From Stentor roeselii (lineage: Eukaryota > Ciliophora > Heterotrichea > Heterotrichida > Stentoridae), in NCBI GenBank assembly GCA_006503475.1, contig RSEH01000228.1, forward strand, positions 1-64,000: 64,000 nucleotides of DNA, given 5' to 3'. The position numbers and the translations under genes are program-made. The notes beneath the pieces were generated by a model. The model was not told the origin of the DNA. It worked only from the letters and a program-made list of their open reading frames with translations, and made no database searches. The stretch's first letter is position 1. Each line of letters opens with the position of its first letter. Positions 40,201 through 49,468 of this stretch are shown in pieces.

Positions 40201-41735
40201 ATCATGTTTTGAACGACTTTCGTCATCATTGCTTTGTGGTTCAAGGAAAGTAACTCGCTGTAGTCCTGTTCAAATTTTTCTCTTCTTGGTTGCTCGGAAG
40301 CTAAAGTTTTTGAAGTTCTTTGCAACTTGTTTTGAATAACAAAGAGTTTCCAAGCTGTGTAAAACTTGTTTACACCCAAAAAACTTGAGTGTTTCAAGTG
40401 AGATTTGAAGACTTTGGAAAGATTTGAGGTCTTTTTTAGGGTTTTTAGAAAAGATTGCCATTTTTTGTAACTGGATTTTAGGGAACGGTTTGAGAAATAC
40501 AGGCAGAGGTGACTTAGTCTTGACTTTCGATTTTTTTGAAGGGATTTGTAAAGAGATAACTCGGTGAAGACTTTTTGTTTGTTTTTGTGGACTTGAAGAC
40601 GGTGGGTGAAAAGGGTTAATTTTTTTCTTTGGGTTGAAAGTTGGGTTATTCTTTTAAATTCGTAGAAAATTGATTGTTTTAGAGTGAATGCTGATAGATC
40701 ACTGGCCAGATCCTCATTGGCCTGAAGCTGCTTTAAAGTTTTCTGAACCTTCTCCCAATGTCCAACTGCAATTTCAAGAGCCTTCAAATGTTTCCTTCTA
40801 ACAATACTCCACAAAATCCTCCTTCCATACAAGTCCTTCACCTTAACATTTTTCCACTGAGTTAAAAACCTCAAAACTCTAACTTTGACTTTGCTCCTTT
40901 CAACAATATTTGTTTTCGCGATTCCTTTAATCAACATTTGGCGAGTCCTAAGCCTTCGATTTGCTAATTCCTTGAAAACTTTCCAAACCTTCTTCAAAAC
41001 TTTATTTTTTCTATTCCCTTCAACAAACCTCTCAATAATAACTCTAACTTTCTCTTCCCTTACAAAGTCCTTCAATCCTCTCAAGGCAAACTTTGCACGT
41101 TTTTCCATCATCTTCCTCAAAATCTTAAAAAAAACTTTTCCAAGAGCAGCCTTTTTCATGCCCTCAATCCTCATAACACCAAAAGCCCAATTTTTTCTAA
41201 AACAAGCAACTCTTGCAATAGAATCAAACAAAATCTTCGAAGTAAGAACCTTTGAATGTTTTCCATGAACATTTAAAATAGTTTCCTTTTCATCATTATA
41301 AGAACATGCGAGGTTTTCAATATAAACTTCTTTATCAGAAGCCTGCATTTTAGTGACTTGTACCTCATCTTGAAGTTGAGCGACAGTAAGTTTCAAGTTA
41401 CTTCTTTCTTGAACAAGGCTGTTATAAAGACTTTCAATTTCCTCTAATCGACTTTGAAGACTTTTCATTTTTCCAACAAGTTCATCATTTTCACTTTCAA
41501 GGTTTTTTATATGTTCAGCTTGATAGTTCAAATTTCTGCCAAGTTCAAAGTTTTTTTCTACTTCAAGTTCGTTTTTCTTTTGGACTTCTCGCAAAGACTG
41601 CAACAAATGATGACGGTCTTGCTCCATCAGGCTGAGAGAAGACCTGAACTTGTCCTGGTCTATCGAGTTGACTCGCTGAGCCTTTGAAGAGCGGGTCAGC
41701 TTCTCAGGGTTCATTCTTTTTTCATGGCCAATCAT
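37266..41735 (-). CDS. Giant Sfi1-like centrin-binding repeat protein
   Basis: 1489 aa from the ATG at 41735 (MIGHEKRMNPEKL). Codons upstream to 41849 lack an ATG and overlap the kinase gene's end, so I do not use them. An N-terminal coiled coil (about 20-150) is followed by many helical repeats of about 30-40 residues with the Sfi1 signature of hydrophobic residues before F..W, for example FRKWAQVALKV, FYSWKNFHL, FKFWASRS, FHWWTHRS, LYLWSRSID. A last coiled coil ends the protein. Sfi1 repeats each bind one centrin on an extended helix, forming Ca-sensitive fibres at basal bodies or in contractile myonemes. Centrin binding here is inferred from the motif. Confidence 0.85.
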   Translation of the reverse strand: MIGHEKRMNPEKLTRSSKAQRVNSIDQDKFRSSLSLMEQDRHHLLQSLREVQKKNELEVEKNFELGRNLNYQAEHIKNLESENDELVGKMKSLQSRLEEIESLYNSLVQERSNLKLTVAQLQDEVQVTKMQASDKEVYIENLACSYNDEKETILNVHGKHSKVLTSKILFDSIARVACFRKNWAFGVMRIEGMKKAALGKVFFKILRKMMEKRAKFALRGLKDFVREEKVRVIIERFVEGNRKNKVLKKVWKVFKELANRRLRTRQMLIKGIAKTNIVERSKVKVRVLRFLTQWKNVKVKDLYGRRILWSIVRRKHLKALEIAVGHWEKVQKTLKQLQANEDLASDLSAFTLKQSIFYEFKRITQLSTQRKKLTLFTHRLQVHKNKQKVFTELSLYKSLQKNRKSRLSHLCLYFSNRSLKSSYKKWQSFLKTLKKTSNLSKVFKSHLKHSSFLGVNKFYTAWKLFVIQNKLQRTSKTLASEQPRREKFEQDYSELLSLNHKAMMTKVVQNMMRSSKNILRSYWFTWEGLVFSFNQSKKRISLKFCKVYTQLCQDSFIAWKEFVKKSRLAQLANSHQEVNDENQVLLEHISNLEACLKGTTEAKTVVSVLNMAKSLNVVQRKTKINKFRKWAQVALKVSNYLNGGQRIESIFYFNLVGFGLDSLKMFHQQKARKEVLNKKLYVFTFKKWKKFNGFMIENWLNFVRLNKYHRAKMMKILSKKYRKTLFFSISSWQTWLHLLNRNEGEVRFEVLENQFNQVREELEDVCNSLSIEKDKTWTLEELLRFKYLRRLVLSLKSIHTRVLKKSIFQWTGFVTCQRLKLKYLIKILNYNKKIDIKACIQVWLNQKNLANRMKSTSNISSLVAEKKNLRRDMNSLKVNLETQIKDREECISQHLQEKKILITRLEKIFQNSIRKENETITLPKSHLTFTKWKQLYQHKKKILSNLIKTTIKAKQARGFLSIKHHVEILEKIRSLQLKQLELFLSFRSRKLKHAFHWWTHRSHQCLQGNQSKELQVFSHKLNALSMRLYKSKQSSLNKSLKFINDRKKRSILLSWKKVTRKEKTIREASETFQFQVASLKCKFAVDQWQFFTCLKLRNKEFARVMKASRLEKLEKITFYSWKNFHLTGKMIEKGLKTISYHFKRDLLTFGFHSIQTFSVHRGTHSMWFLYCREHLIKVTLNIFTKQDLLQKFKFWASRSTHIARIHSKLEKIFKTSKSRLQRKGFQSWSLKLELLKTVSKTESLGKSARSLRKLFKIKSVLEKFIKSEGLSSRFFDEYQMTHLPARLYLWSRSIDKSDFLSYRFLLWKIFYLKRQKLQFSAFRMNVFRNKGKLLQKFAIWKKYCPSFSDSIKRLPRHALIQSLALLEREERSLQESLKEKHVSLKYLESYTDILEEHVRRGQNQALARCAGQVHKTMQDCLFRWLFNTQLSRIVENDFHIRDLEQELIYSRRKCKDFDIENKELVVENKSLLTALMKAEDIIMKTTRLN

Positions 41736-41845
41736 ATTTATAGCGAATGAGGAGAATGTTTTGATTTGGGTGTTAAAAGATTTGAGGAATGATTGAAGTT
41801 TGATGAAGATTTTGTAGTTTACAAGCTTTAAGTAGATTAAGGCCT

Positions 41846-42949
41846 TCAACTTTGTAGTTCTAAGAGAATGTCGTAGTCCGTTGGGTTCGGAAGGATGGAA
41901 ATTCGTCGATTTAGGTAAAGAAGGTAGTTTGAATGAAGTAAATTGGTTTGATTCAGTTTTTTACTTTCATATTCTATTGTTTTTAATATTATATCCACGA
42001 GTTTCAAGTCAAATGAACTTTTGTTGTAATGCTTTGCAAATGACTTTAGCTCTTTCACGTAAATTGATATTTCTGACTGGAATAAAGGATCTGTGCAGAA
42101 ATTCAAACTTATTGCTGATCGAATTATTCTTGCATCTTGATTGTTGAAAGGGAGGTAAAAGTTGTAAACGTTTTCTAAGTTCTTTGATATTTTTCTTATG
42201 TAGGACTGGATAAGTCTTGAATGAATCAAGTCGTCAATAGAAGCTCTCATGTTATGGTTATATTTAAAAATCATCTCAAAAAACTGAACTTCTTTTTCTT
42301 TTAACTCAGTTAAATCGACTTGATTTTTCTGCAATTCCATCAACTCTCTTCTAGAAGTGGCTTGAAAAGGATGTTTTCCTTTTAAAATCCTGTAAATAAC
42401 ACATCCAAGACTCCAGATATCGACTTTTTGGTTATGTTTCTTTTGTGTAAACATCTCAGGAGCCATGTTGATAGGCGTGCCGCATGATGTGCTTGGTTCT
42501 TCAAAATTCACAATTTTCGAAAGGCCGAAGTCTGAAAGTTTTAAAGTTCCTGACTTGAATAAAATGTTTTCAGCTTTAATGTCTCTGTGGACGAGACCTG
42601 CTTTGTGCACTGATGAAACAGCTCTTATCAGGTCGCATATGATTTGATATCTGTAGTCTTTTGCTCGCTTAAGACAGTATTCCAGGTTCTCTTCTAATGT
42701 GCCACCTTCACAGTACTCTAAGACTAGGCAAAAGTCTTCTTTAGTAGAAAAAGATTTGAGGATTCTTACGATATTTGGAAATGAACGAAGTTGTTCTAAG
42801 GAATGGAGTTCTCGTCGGTAATTTACTGAATCTTTCGAGATGGGTATGTGTTTAATTGCTACGAACTCGTTTTTGATTAGATCTCTGTAAAGTTTGACTG
42901 ATCCGTTGGATCCATGGCCAAGTTCTCTTATATATTCGTACTGTTCCAT
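41846..42949 (-). CDS. Serine/threonine protein kinase, NEK/ULK-like
   Basis: 367 aa with a complete kinase domain at the N terminus (residues 4-255): ELGHGSNGSVKL (Gly loop), VAIKHI (catalytic Lys), CEGGTLEEN (hinge), HRDIKAENIL (about 120), SDFGLSK (DFG) and APEMF, then DIWSLGCVIYRILKG. All catalytic residues are present, so it should be active. The C-terminal ~110 residues are helical without a recognised domain. The best family guess is NEK or ULK; both act on cilia or centrosomes or in autophagy. Confidence 0.88.
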   Translation of the reverse strand: MEQYEYIRELGHGSNGSVKLYRDLIKNEFVAIKHIPISKDSVNYRRELHSLEQLRSFPNIVRILKSFSTKEDFCLVLEYCEGGTLEENLEYCLKRAKDYRYQIICDLIRAVSSVHKAGLVHRDIKAENILFKSGTLKLSDFGLSKIVNFEEPSTSCGTPINMAPEMFTQKKHNQKVDIWSLGCVIYRILKGKHPFQATSRRELMELQKNQVDLTELKEKEVQFFEMIFKYNHNMRASIDDLIHSRLIQSYIRKISKNLENVYNFYLPFNNQDARIIRSAISLNFCTDPLFQSEISIYVKELKSFAKHYNKSSFDLKLVDIILKTIEYESKKLNQTNLLHSNYLLYLNRRISILPNPTDYDILLELQS

Positions 42950-43071
42950 TCTATTATAATGATGTTTTTTTGAAGAATCTGTAGAAAAATAAAAATTGCT
43001 TTTTATTTAAATGTAGAATAAATACCTTCAATCATTATTTTAAACTTAATCTAAAAAGATTCCTTAGAGGG

Positions 43072-46000
43072 TTATTCGAAATCTAGGTTATTTACGTTTG
43101 AAACCGGGGTATAAGCGATCGAATCCAAGTCCATCGAATCCCATTCACTGATCTTTCCAGGACTTTCAGGTCCTTGATACTCTGAAATCCTTGCAAAGTT
43201 TTGAGCTCCGTGAAGATTCAGCAGAGCTTCTAGTTCTTTGAACCTGATGAAATGTTCTTCAGAAGCTGAATGACTGAAACTATCAAGTAAAACATTTTTA
43301 TCTTTCTGAGGAATTTCAGATAAATTAAGTTCGTTTAGTCCTTGTAAGAAATAATCAGTGCTTATAAGTCCCTGTTCATTTGCTTTAAAAACAGTTTTCA
43401 CTTCTTTTCGATTATTAGCAAGTCGCTTTGCCATTAAGCTCAAGTAATACTCAACAGTTTTCATATTCTTCTGTTTCATTTTTTCTTCCTTGCTGTTCCT
43501 GCTTAAAAAGTCCTGTAATAACGACAAGTACGGGACTTGATCTAAAAAGTAGTCAACTTTGTAACAAATCAATTCAAAGTACTTCAAAAGTCTTTCAGGG
43601 AACTCGATTTTATTTTCTTTTAAAAGTCTGAAAAACTTAAAAGAATTAATTTTTCCTGAATTTTGAGTGTCGACATTTTTACAGATTTTATCTATTTGAG
43701 CTGAATTCCTGCTAAAAAAAAAATTCAAGTCTTCTGATTTTTTCAGCTCTTCACTTGAAGTTAAAATTTTCCAGTTTTCAAGAGTTTCTGTGAATTTCAC
43801 ATTAAGCAAGTCAAGAGTTAGTGGCTCTTGAAAAAGGTAAAATCTTGAAATTGTTTTGCTTTGAGCTGAGGTGAAGTTGAATAAATTTGATTCAAGTTTC
43901 AACTCGAAGTCAATGTGGGAAACTTTTTCTGATGGAGTCTTTTCAGTGAAAATTTGATATGAAAGCTCGCTTAAGGGGAAACTGTTGAGTTGGGATCTTA
44001 ATGAAAAGTGACGAAGTAAAGTTTTTTCTTGTTTTGCTTTGATTTCTGGGTTTTTTTCTCTTGGAGAGAACCAGGCTAGAGACTTTTCAAGTGGTTTTTC
44101 ATTTTCAGATGTTTTGAATGGCGGGATTAAAAGGGTGTCTTTTGTTGGAACTGAATGATTTAAAGGGTTTTCTGAGGGTTTTTTGGATTCTGAGAATTTT
44201 AATGACTTGGTTTCAGCTGAGACTTCATGAAATTTGTTTGAAGATACAGCAGATTCTGAATTTTTCATATTGGAAGGGAATTTTGAGACAAAGTCTATTG
44301 ACTCTTTTTTTTCTGGGAAGTTTTGGAGGTCTATTGAATTTGATGCGAATGGAAGACTTGAGAAATCAGCGGATTGTTTTACTTCGATAAATTCAAAAAT
44401 TTCGGATTTTTTGGAAATTTGGTCATTTTGTTCAGGTTTTGTTTGAGATTTTTCGTTTTGTTCAGGTTTTGTTGGAGATTTTTCGTTTTTTAAAGGTGTT
44501 TTTTTAATGATATCTTCCTGTTCAACATTTTTTAATATCTCTTTTTCTTCTGTTGGTTTATTATCAAGATTTTTTAAATTTTTTCTGTTTTTTTCATCTG
44601 TTTTTCCGAGTTTATTTTTTTGTGAACCTTCTTCATTTTTTTTATGTATTCTTTCACTTTTCTTATTATTTTGTGAGATTTCCTCATTTTTTTCAATTAT
44701 TTTTGCACTTTGATTACTTTTAAGTAAGCTTTCCTCAATTTTTTCATCTATTTTTTCTCTTTTATCATTTTTTTGTAAGTTTTCTTCATATTTTTCATCA
44801 ATACTTTCAACTTTATTATTTTGTGAACTTTCCTCATTTTTTTCATCAATTTTTCCACTTTGATTAGAAAATTCTGATCCATGTCTTTTATTTTCATTAT
44901 TTTTTGCAATTTGATTGATTTTTTCCGAGATTTCTGTATTTTTTTCATTCTCTTCAAAATTTTCATTTTTTCCATTCTCTTCAAAATTTTCTGATCTTCG
45001 ACTTGGAAAAGATGATCCTTTTTCAGCATCAAGGATAATAACACTAGAGCTGCTTTCACAAAGAAACTTATTTTTTTTCCCACTAGGAGAAGAATTTTCA
45101 TAAGACTTAATCGAGTACTGAGCAGATTCATCAACAAAAGTGGCAGACTGGCCAGTTTGAGTAAAAGCATTATTTTGAATCATATCAAAAGACTCCTCAT
45201 CACTTTCATCCTCATAAGAAAATTGTTCAAACAAAACTTGCACCTGGTTTAAATTAACTTTTCCACTTTTTTTTACGAACCCAAAGACTTCTAAAATCCA
45301 GGACTTTGAGACTTTCGAGTCAAGTTCTTGAAGTTTTTTATAAAAAAGGTCAACTTTAACCAATTCTTTCAAGAAATTTTTTTTCAAAAACTCAGAAATT
45401 TCTAAGTTTTTTTCAGTCATTTTTTCCTTTAAAAACCGAAAAAGTCTTGGTGGAAAATTTTTCCAAGAATTGATATTTTTTGCAATAAATTCCTGTAAAT
45501 TTCTAACTTCCTTATTTTTTTCACTTAATTCCAAGAGTTGTTCTTGTATTTTTTTCTTTAAAATTTCATAATTTTCAGTGATTTCTTTATTTTCTTTGAT
45601 TTTTTGATCAAATTCTTTTTGCATCTGATTTTTAATTTTTTCAGCTTCTCGATTATGAGTATTTTCCAAGTGATTCCAAGAGTTTCTAACACCTGATTCT
45701 CCTCTTCCATTATTCCTTTTTAAAAAAGTTTCAAGATCAGCAACTCGTTTATTGAGTTCTAAGATATTCAAGTCTTTTTCCTTGATGACATCAAGTAACT
45801 TCTTATTTTTCATTTTATACTTGGCACAAAATTTGAATTCCATGTTTTCAGAGTTGTTCAGAGCACGACAAGCAAGAGCCTCCTGCAGCTTCCTTTTAAG
45901 TCTAAGACACTCCTCACTAAGCGCAACGACCTGAGTCTGACATTCTTCAAGTCTAGAAACCTTCAAATTTTTCTTCAATGCCTGATTTTCCGCAACTTTC

Positions 46001-46422
46001 AAGCTAAGTTCTTTCCTAAGTTCTAAAATCGTATTTTTCATTCCAAAAACCAAGAATTCCGAAGTTTTCATATCTTTATCAGCAGTTTCCTTATTTCTTT
46101 TAATCAATTCGTTTTCCAGATAGTTAATCCTTGTTTTTAACTTAGAAGTTTCAGTCAACATGACATTTGATTGTTTTTTTAATTCAATGTTTTCTTCATA
46201 AAGTTTTTCCTTTTCGATTCTGACGACAGACTTCTTCTTGCTGGCATGATTCGCTGTTAAAGGCCTGAAAGGTTTGTTTTTTTCAAAAAAATGGGCAGCG
46301 TAGGTCCTGGTGTTAACGATTTTCACTCTCGGGTCACCCTGTTCGGACTGGTCAAGTTTTCTCGTCGAGACAGGCGAGTGACTATTAAACTTTCTGCTTT
46401 TTCCTTACGTTTCAGCCGACAT
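43072..46422 (-). CDS. Large coiled-coil protein with EF-hand-like C terminus, one 15-nt intron
   Basis: Exons complement(46409..46422, 43072..46393) give 1111 aa. The ATG at 46422 is followed by a 4-codon mini exon (MSAE), a 15-nt intron with an in-frame TAA, then TKFNSHSPVST and the long frame. This extends the protein by 36 residues over the first downstream candidate start, which is only GTG. The first ~370 residues are coiled coil. A Lys/Glu/Asn/Ser-rich centre carries a 17-residue repeat. The C-terminal ~300 residues include degenerate EF-hand-like segments (KNVDTQNSGKINSFKFFRLL). A structural role is inferred; family unknown. Confidence 0.78.
44585..44860 (-). repeat. Coding 51-bp repeat (17 residues), about 5-6 units
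   Basis: Within the large coiled-coil gene, the peptide recurs as IDEKNEESSQNNK, IDEKYEENLQKND, IDEKIEESLLKSN, IIEKNEEISQNNK and IHKKNEEGSQKNK with 16-17-residue spacing. The DNA is correspondingly T/C-rich on the plus strand. A short 10-residue TKPEQNEKSQ-type repeat lies nearby around 44430-44490. Confidence 0.7.
46394..46408 (-). other. 15-nt intron after a 14-nt first exon
   Basis: GTAAGGAAAAAGCAG on the minus strand. It contains an in-frame TAA directly after ATG-TCG-GCT-GAA-AC; removal connects that ATG to the long frame. A at position 10. Confidence 0.85.
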
Positions 46423-46435
46423 TATACAATTATTA

Positions 46436-47134
46436 TTATCCTGGGTTAGCCTGAAGCAAGATCTGCTGTCTCCAAGACTCTGAAAACTCATGAAACTTCG
46501 ACATGAACTCCTCTTGATAGTCCTGAAACTTGTACTTCGAAGTCTCAGTAGTAGTCCCTGTTCCTTTTCCACTTTCACCTCTACTTCCAATGCTGCTGAT
46601 TTTCAGCTTTGGAATAGAATTTCCAGGATTTTCTCCATGATTCACCCGGATTAGCTTATTTCGACGATTTGAAAACCGTCGAATTTGGATTCGGTTTAAA
46701 AAAGTTGAGTCTCTTGATTTTGGAGTTGCTGATATCGAGTCTAAGACTTGAGGAGAACTTTTTTCATAAACTTTTTCTTCGAAGGCTCTTTGAATATGCC
46801 TGAGGACTTGAGAGATAGGATGAGGGTGACTTGAAAGTTCATCAAGTGCACGACGACAGTCGTTGAAGTAGGAAGAACTTGTTGGTTTCAGTCGATTTGC
46901 CCAGGACTGAGAGACTGCTTTTAACTTCAGATGACTTGGAAGGGGTGATTGTCTTACTGGCTTTTTCAACTCACTTGACGGAGAACGGATCAATGACAGG
47001 TTTTTGAACTTCCTGGAGAAATTCACAAGTTTTCTAGTGCTAGTCGATCTAACTCGACTCACCAGTTCAAAACTTTCACTGCAGAAGGGGTCACTGAGTA
47101 ACTCTCGAGATTTTTTTTTACTTTTTTTCTGCAT
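46436..47134 (-). CDS. Basic hypothetical protein
   Basis: 232 aa, strongly basic and Ser/Arg-rich (MQKKSKKKSREL; STSTRKLVNFSRKF). No domain recognised. Its stop is only 13 bp from the start codon of the following coiled-coil gene on the same strand, and its start is 42 bp from the divergent RPC19 start. A structural or nucleic-acid-binding role is possible but unsupported. Confidence 0.65.
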   Translation of the reverse strand: MQKKSKKKSRELLSDPFCSESFELVSRVRSTSTRKLVNFSRKFKNLSLIRSPSSELKKPVRQSPLPSHLKLKAVSQSWANRLKPTSSSYFNDCRRALDELSSHPHPISQVLRHIQRAFEEKVYEKSSPQVLDSISATPKSRDSTFLNRIQIRRFSNRRNKLIRVNHGENPGNSIPKLKISSIGSRGESGKGTGTTTETSKYKFQDYQEEFMSKFHEFSESWRQQILLQANPG

Positions 47135-47176
47135 TTATAAGAAAGTCTTAAAGAATATTTGAAAGAGTTAATAATC
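47135..47176. promoter_or_regulatory. 42-bp divergent intergenic region
   Basis: It lies between the start codons of the basic protein (minus) and RPC19 (plus). It is AT-rich with no recognisable element. Confidence 0.45.
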
Positions 47177-47458
47177 ATGGAATGCAAAAGTTTTTCAGTT
47201 TTAAATGAAAGTCGAACTGAAGCCACTTTTTCATTTACAGAAGAAGGACATACTTTAGGTAATGCGATTCGTTATTTCTTGATAAAAAACTCAGATGTGG
47301 ACTTTGTTGGGTATAGCGTCCCTCATCCTGCAGAGTCTCGGATGAACATCAGGGTACAGACAAAGACAGCTGAGCCTTTAAGTACTTTAGAAGCAGCTTT
47401 GTTTAACCTAGACGAGTACTGCGACCTGCTGTTAACTAAGCTAGAAAAGTTATCTTAA
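47177..47458 (+). CDS. POLR1D: RNA polymerase I/III subunit AC19 (RPC19)
   Basis: 93 aa from the ATG at 47177 (MECKSFSVLNES); upstream codons hold no ATG. It matches the whole alpha-like small subunit shared by Pol I and Pol III: FTEEGHTLGNAIRYFL, FVGYSVPHPAESRMNIRVQT and a C-terminal helix. It pairs with AC40 in the polymerase core assembly platform. Length is normal for a minimal RPC19. Its TAA stop overlaps the SPT5 stop on the other strand. Confidence 0.95.
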   Translation: MECKSFSVLNESRTEATFSFTEEGHTLGNAIRYFLIKNSDVDFVGYSVPHPAESRMNIRVQTKTAEPLSTLEAALFNLDEYCDLLLTKLEKLS

Positions 47459-49440
47459 TACATGCGACTGTAAGGAGGAGTCCCCTGGCCTTCAAAGGGA
47501 GACTGGTAGTTAGGTGTATAAGCAGGAGAATGAACAGCAGGAGTCCTTTTTTGTTCATGAATAGTCATCAACTCTCTCACTTCTTCAACTTTTTCACAGG
47601 CAGAAAGCTCGACATCAACGATTTTACTGACAGTTGAAAGTTCGATTTTCAGTCTTGAGTCTGAAATTTCAATCACTTTTCCACTGTACCCTCGATAAGG
47701 ACCTGACTTCAACCGGACCACTGCACCTTTAAGTTCAACTTGAAGTTCTTTTTCTTCTGAGTTTGAACCTTGGATCATACAAAAGCTGCTTTTCGCAGCG
47801 ATGATCACTTGTTCTAAGTAATCAGCGATTTGAATGAAGACCACTCCACGAAAGGCGTTTTTGACAGACCCGACTTTATTGAAGTAGGGATGTTTAGAGA
47901 ACACGACTTTGACCATATCATTAAACCCTATCTTGTTGTTATCCCTGTCGAGTGCCCAGAACTTTTTCCTTGAGAATCTCTTGGAAATGTCATGAAGCCA
48001 GACGTTTTCAGTTTCCCCATTGTCGAGAACGGCTAGGACTCCTCCTGAAGTTAATTTTGTGATGATTCCGAAACTGATCTCGTTTTTTAACACAATTATT
48101 TCATTCACTCGGAAGTCTTCTGACTTGTCTTGCCCTGCGCTGATCTCTTCACTTAACTTCAAGTCATTTGCGAGGACTGTGTAAATAGAACGGTTGATAT
48201 CTGCGATGAAGTCAACTGTTTCGTCTTTCCAGGCAACGACCATTCCTGTGATTCCCACATATCGACCTTCGATTACTTTCACGTGGTCTCCTACTTCGAA
48301 GTACTTGCACAGGTCGAATACTGAGAATTCGAATCTTTTATCGCAAAAGTCTTCATCGAATGGGTAGATAAAGACTAAAAAACCGTCACTACTGTCGACT
48401 GAACCGCGAAGACCTTTACTGTCGCCTTTTGTTACTTTTACCTTGTCTCCTGGAGTGAATAAGATTTTTTTTGATTTTAGGCAAAGGTCGAATTTACCGT
48501 CTTCGAAGTTTTTTATTTCGGTTAATGTTGGCTTTATTTCGTCTGCTCGAAGGCTTCGCAGGGCGAGGGACTTGTGAAGAAGACCTCCTTTGAATATGCT
48601 TCCGTGAAGGGAGTAGTAAGTCTCTTGGGTTGATAGGTCTCGCTTACGGTCGCAGCTTGGGTAGTCTTGGGGATTGAATAACTTTGATGGAGGACGCACA
48701 CGTTTGTTGCCTGAGGTGTCAAGACGAGGGACTACTCGAACTATTACTTTTCCGATGTGCTCTTCTAGGCTTACGACCTGAGCCAAGTCATTTTTATAAG
48801 TTCCAAAGTTAATCCTGACAAAATCTCCTGGTTTCAACCTAATCCGAGGTCCAATATCCATACTAAAAACATCAGCCATCTCCTTAATCGGAACAACCTG
48901 AATGCGATTAAGATTAACCGAAGAAATTCCTTTAACAGCACAAACCACATCATTTTTCGTAAAAGCCTCCAAATAAAAGCAATCAGGAATAACACTCGAT
49001 GCAAAAGCAGATAAAACAGCAGATCCCTGTTTTCTCCCCCTTTGACTCAAACTAATAACAACTTCTTTTCCCCTTCCCGGTCTACAAAAAATCTGCCAAA
49101 GTCTAGGGTCATTAACAGAAGGCAAAATCTGTTGTTTCGAAACTTCAGAAATTTCAGAAGGTACAAAAGTCGCCTTTTGATAAGCGACACGATCTTCAAA
49201 TTTTTCAGCGATTTCTTCAGCAGTCATATTTTCATACAAAGGCTTTCGTCTAGGCAGTTGTTTCTGCATCTTCAAGGCTTCTGCGTATTCAGCTTCATAT
49301 TCAGAGTCGACTTCACTTTCAGACTCATCAGCACTTTCAGCGTATTCATCAATGAAATAAGATTTATTGAATTTCTTCTTCGCTGATTTCGACTTTTTTT
49401 TCGATTTTCTTTTTTGAGGCAACTCGTCGCTTGAAGACAT
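47455..49440 (-). CDS. SUPT5H: Transcription elongation factor SPT5 (DSIF large subunit)
   Basis: 661 aa. The acidic/basic N terminus (KRKSKKKSKSAKKK, then ESADESESEVDSEYE) is typical. The NGN domain follows (about 108-195: DPRLWQIFCRPGRGKEV), then several KOW domains (GDFVRINFGTYKNDLAQVV, GDKVKVTKGDSKGLRG, GDHVKVIEGRYVGITGMV, GAVVRLKSGPYRGYSGKV) and a short Pro/Tyr/Ser-rich C-terminal tail (SPAYTPNYQSPF) like the phosphorylated C-terminal repeat region. With SPT4 it forms DSIF, which controls Pol II pausing and processivity. The protein is shorter than human SPT5 (about 1087 aa). Confidence 0.95.
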   Translation of the reverse strand: MSSSDELPQKRKSKKKSKSAKKKFNKSYFIDEYAESADESESEVDSEYEAEYAEALKMQKQLPRRKPLYENMTAEEIAEKFEDRVAYQKATFVPSEISEVSKQQILPSVNDPRLWQIFCRPGRGKEVVISLSQRGRKQGSAVLSAFASSVIPDCFYLEAFTKNDVVCAVKGISSVNLNRIQVVPIKEMADVFSMDIGPRIRLKPGDFVRINFGTYKNDLAQVVSLEEHIGKVIVRVVPRLDTSGNKRVRPPSKLFNPQDYPSCDRKRDLSTQETYYSLHGSIFKGGLLHKSLALRSLRADEIKPTLTEIKNFEDGKFDLCLKSKKILFTPGDKVKVTKGDSKGLRGSVDSSDGFLVFIYPFDEDFCDKRFEFSVFDLCKYFEVGDHVKVIEGRYVGITGMVVAWKDETVDFIADINRSIYTVLANDLKLSEEISAGQDKSEDFRVNEIIVLKNEISFGIITKLTSGGVLAVLDNGETENVWLHDISKRFSRKKFWALDRDNNKIGFNDMVKVVFSKHPYFNKVGSVKNAFRGVVFIQIADYLEQVIIAAKSSFCMIQGSNSEEKELQVELKGAVVRLKSGPYRGYSGKVIEISDSRLKIELSTVSKIVDVELSACEKVEEVRELMTIHEQKRTPAVHSPAYTPNYQSPFEGQGTPPYSRMY

Positions 49441-49468
49441 TTATGAGGGGGATACGAAAAAATAGTTA
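49441..49468. promoter_or_regulatory. 28-bp divergent intergenic region, SPT5/MORN
   Basis: Only 28 bp separate the SPT5 start codon (minus) from the MORN protein start (plus). Both starts are well supported (SPT5 acidic N terminus; MGVKCAC acylation signal), so promoters and leaders must overlap coding DNA or be extremely short. Confidence 0.6.

Noticed and set aside
41736-41849. Extension of the Sfi1-like protein upstream of 41735
   Set aside because: No ATG in the extension and it overlaps the end of the kinase gene.
47159-47176. Extension of RPC19 upstream of 47177
   Set aside because: The extension begins with TTG; the ATG at 47177 fits the family's length.
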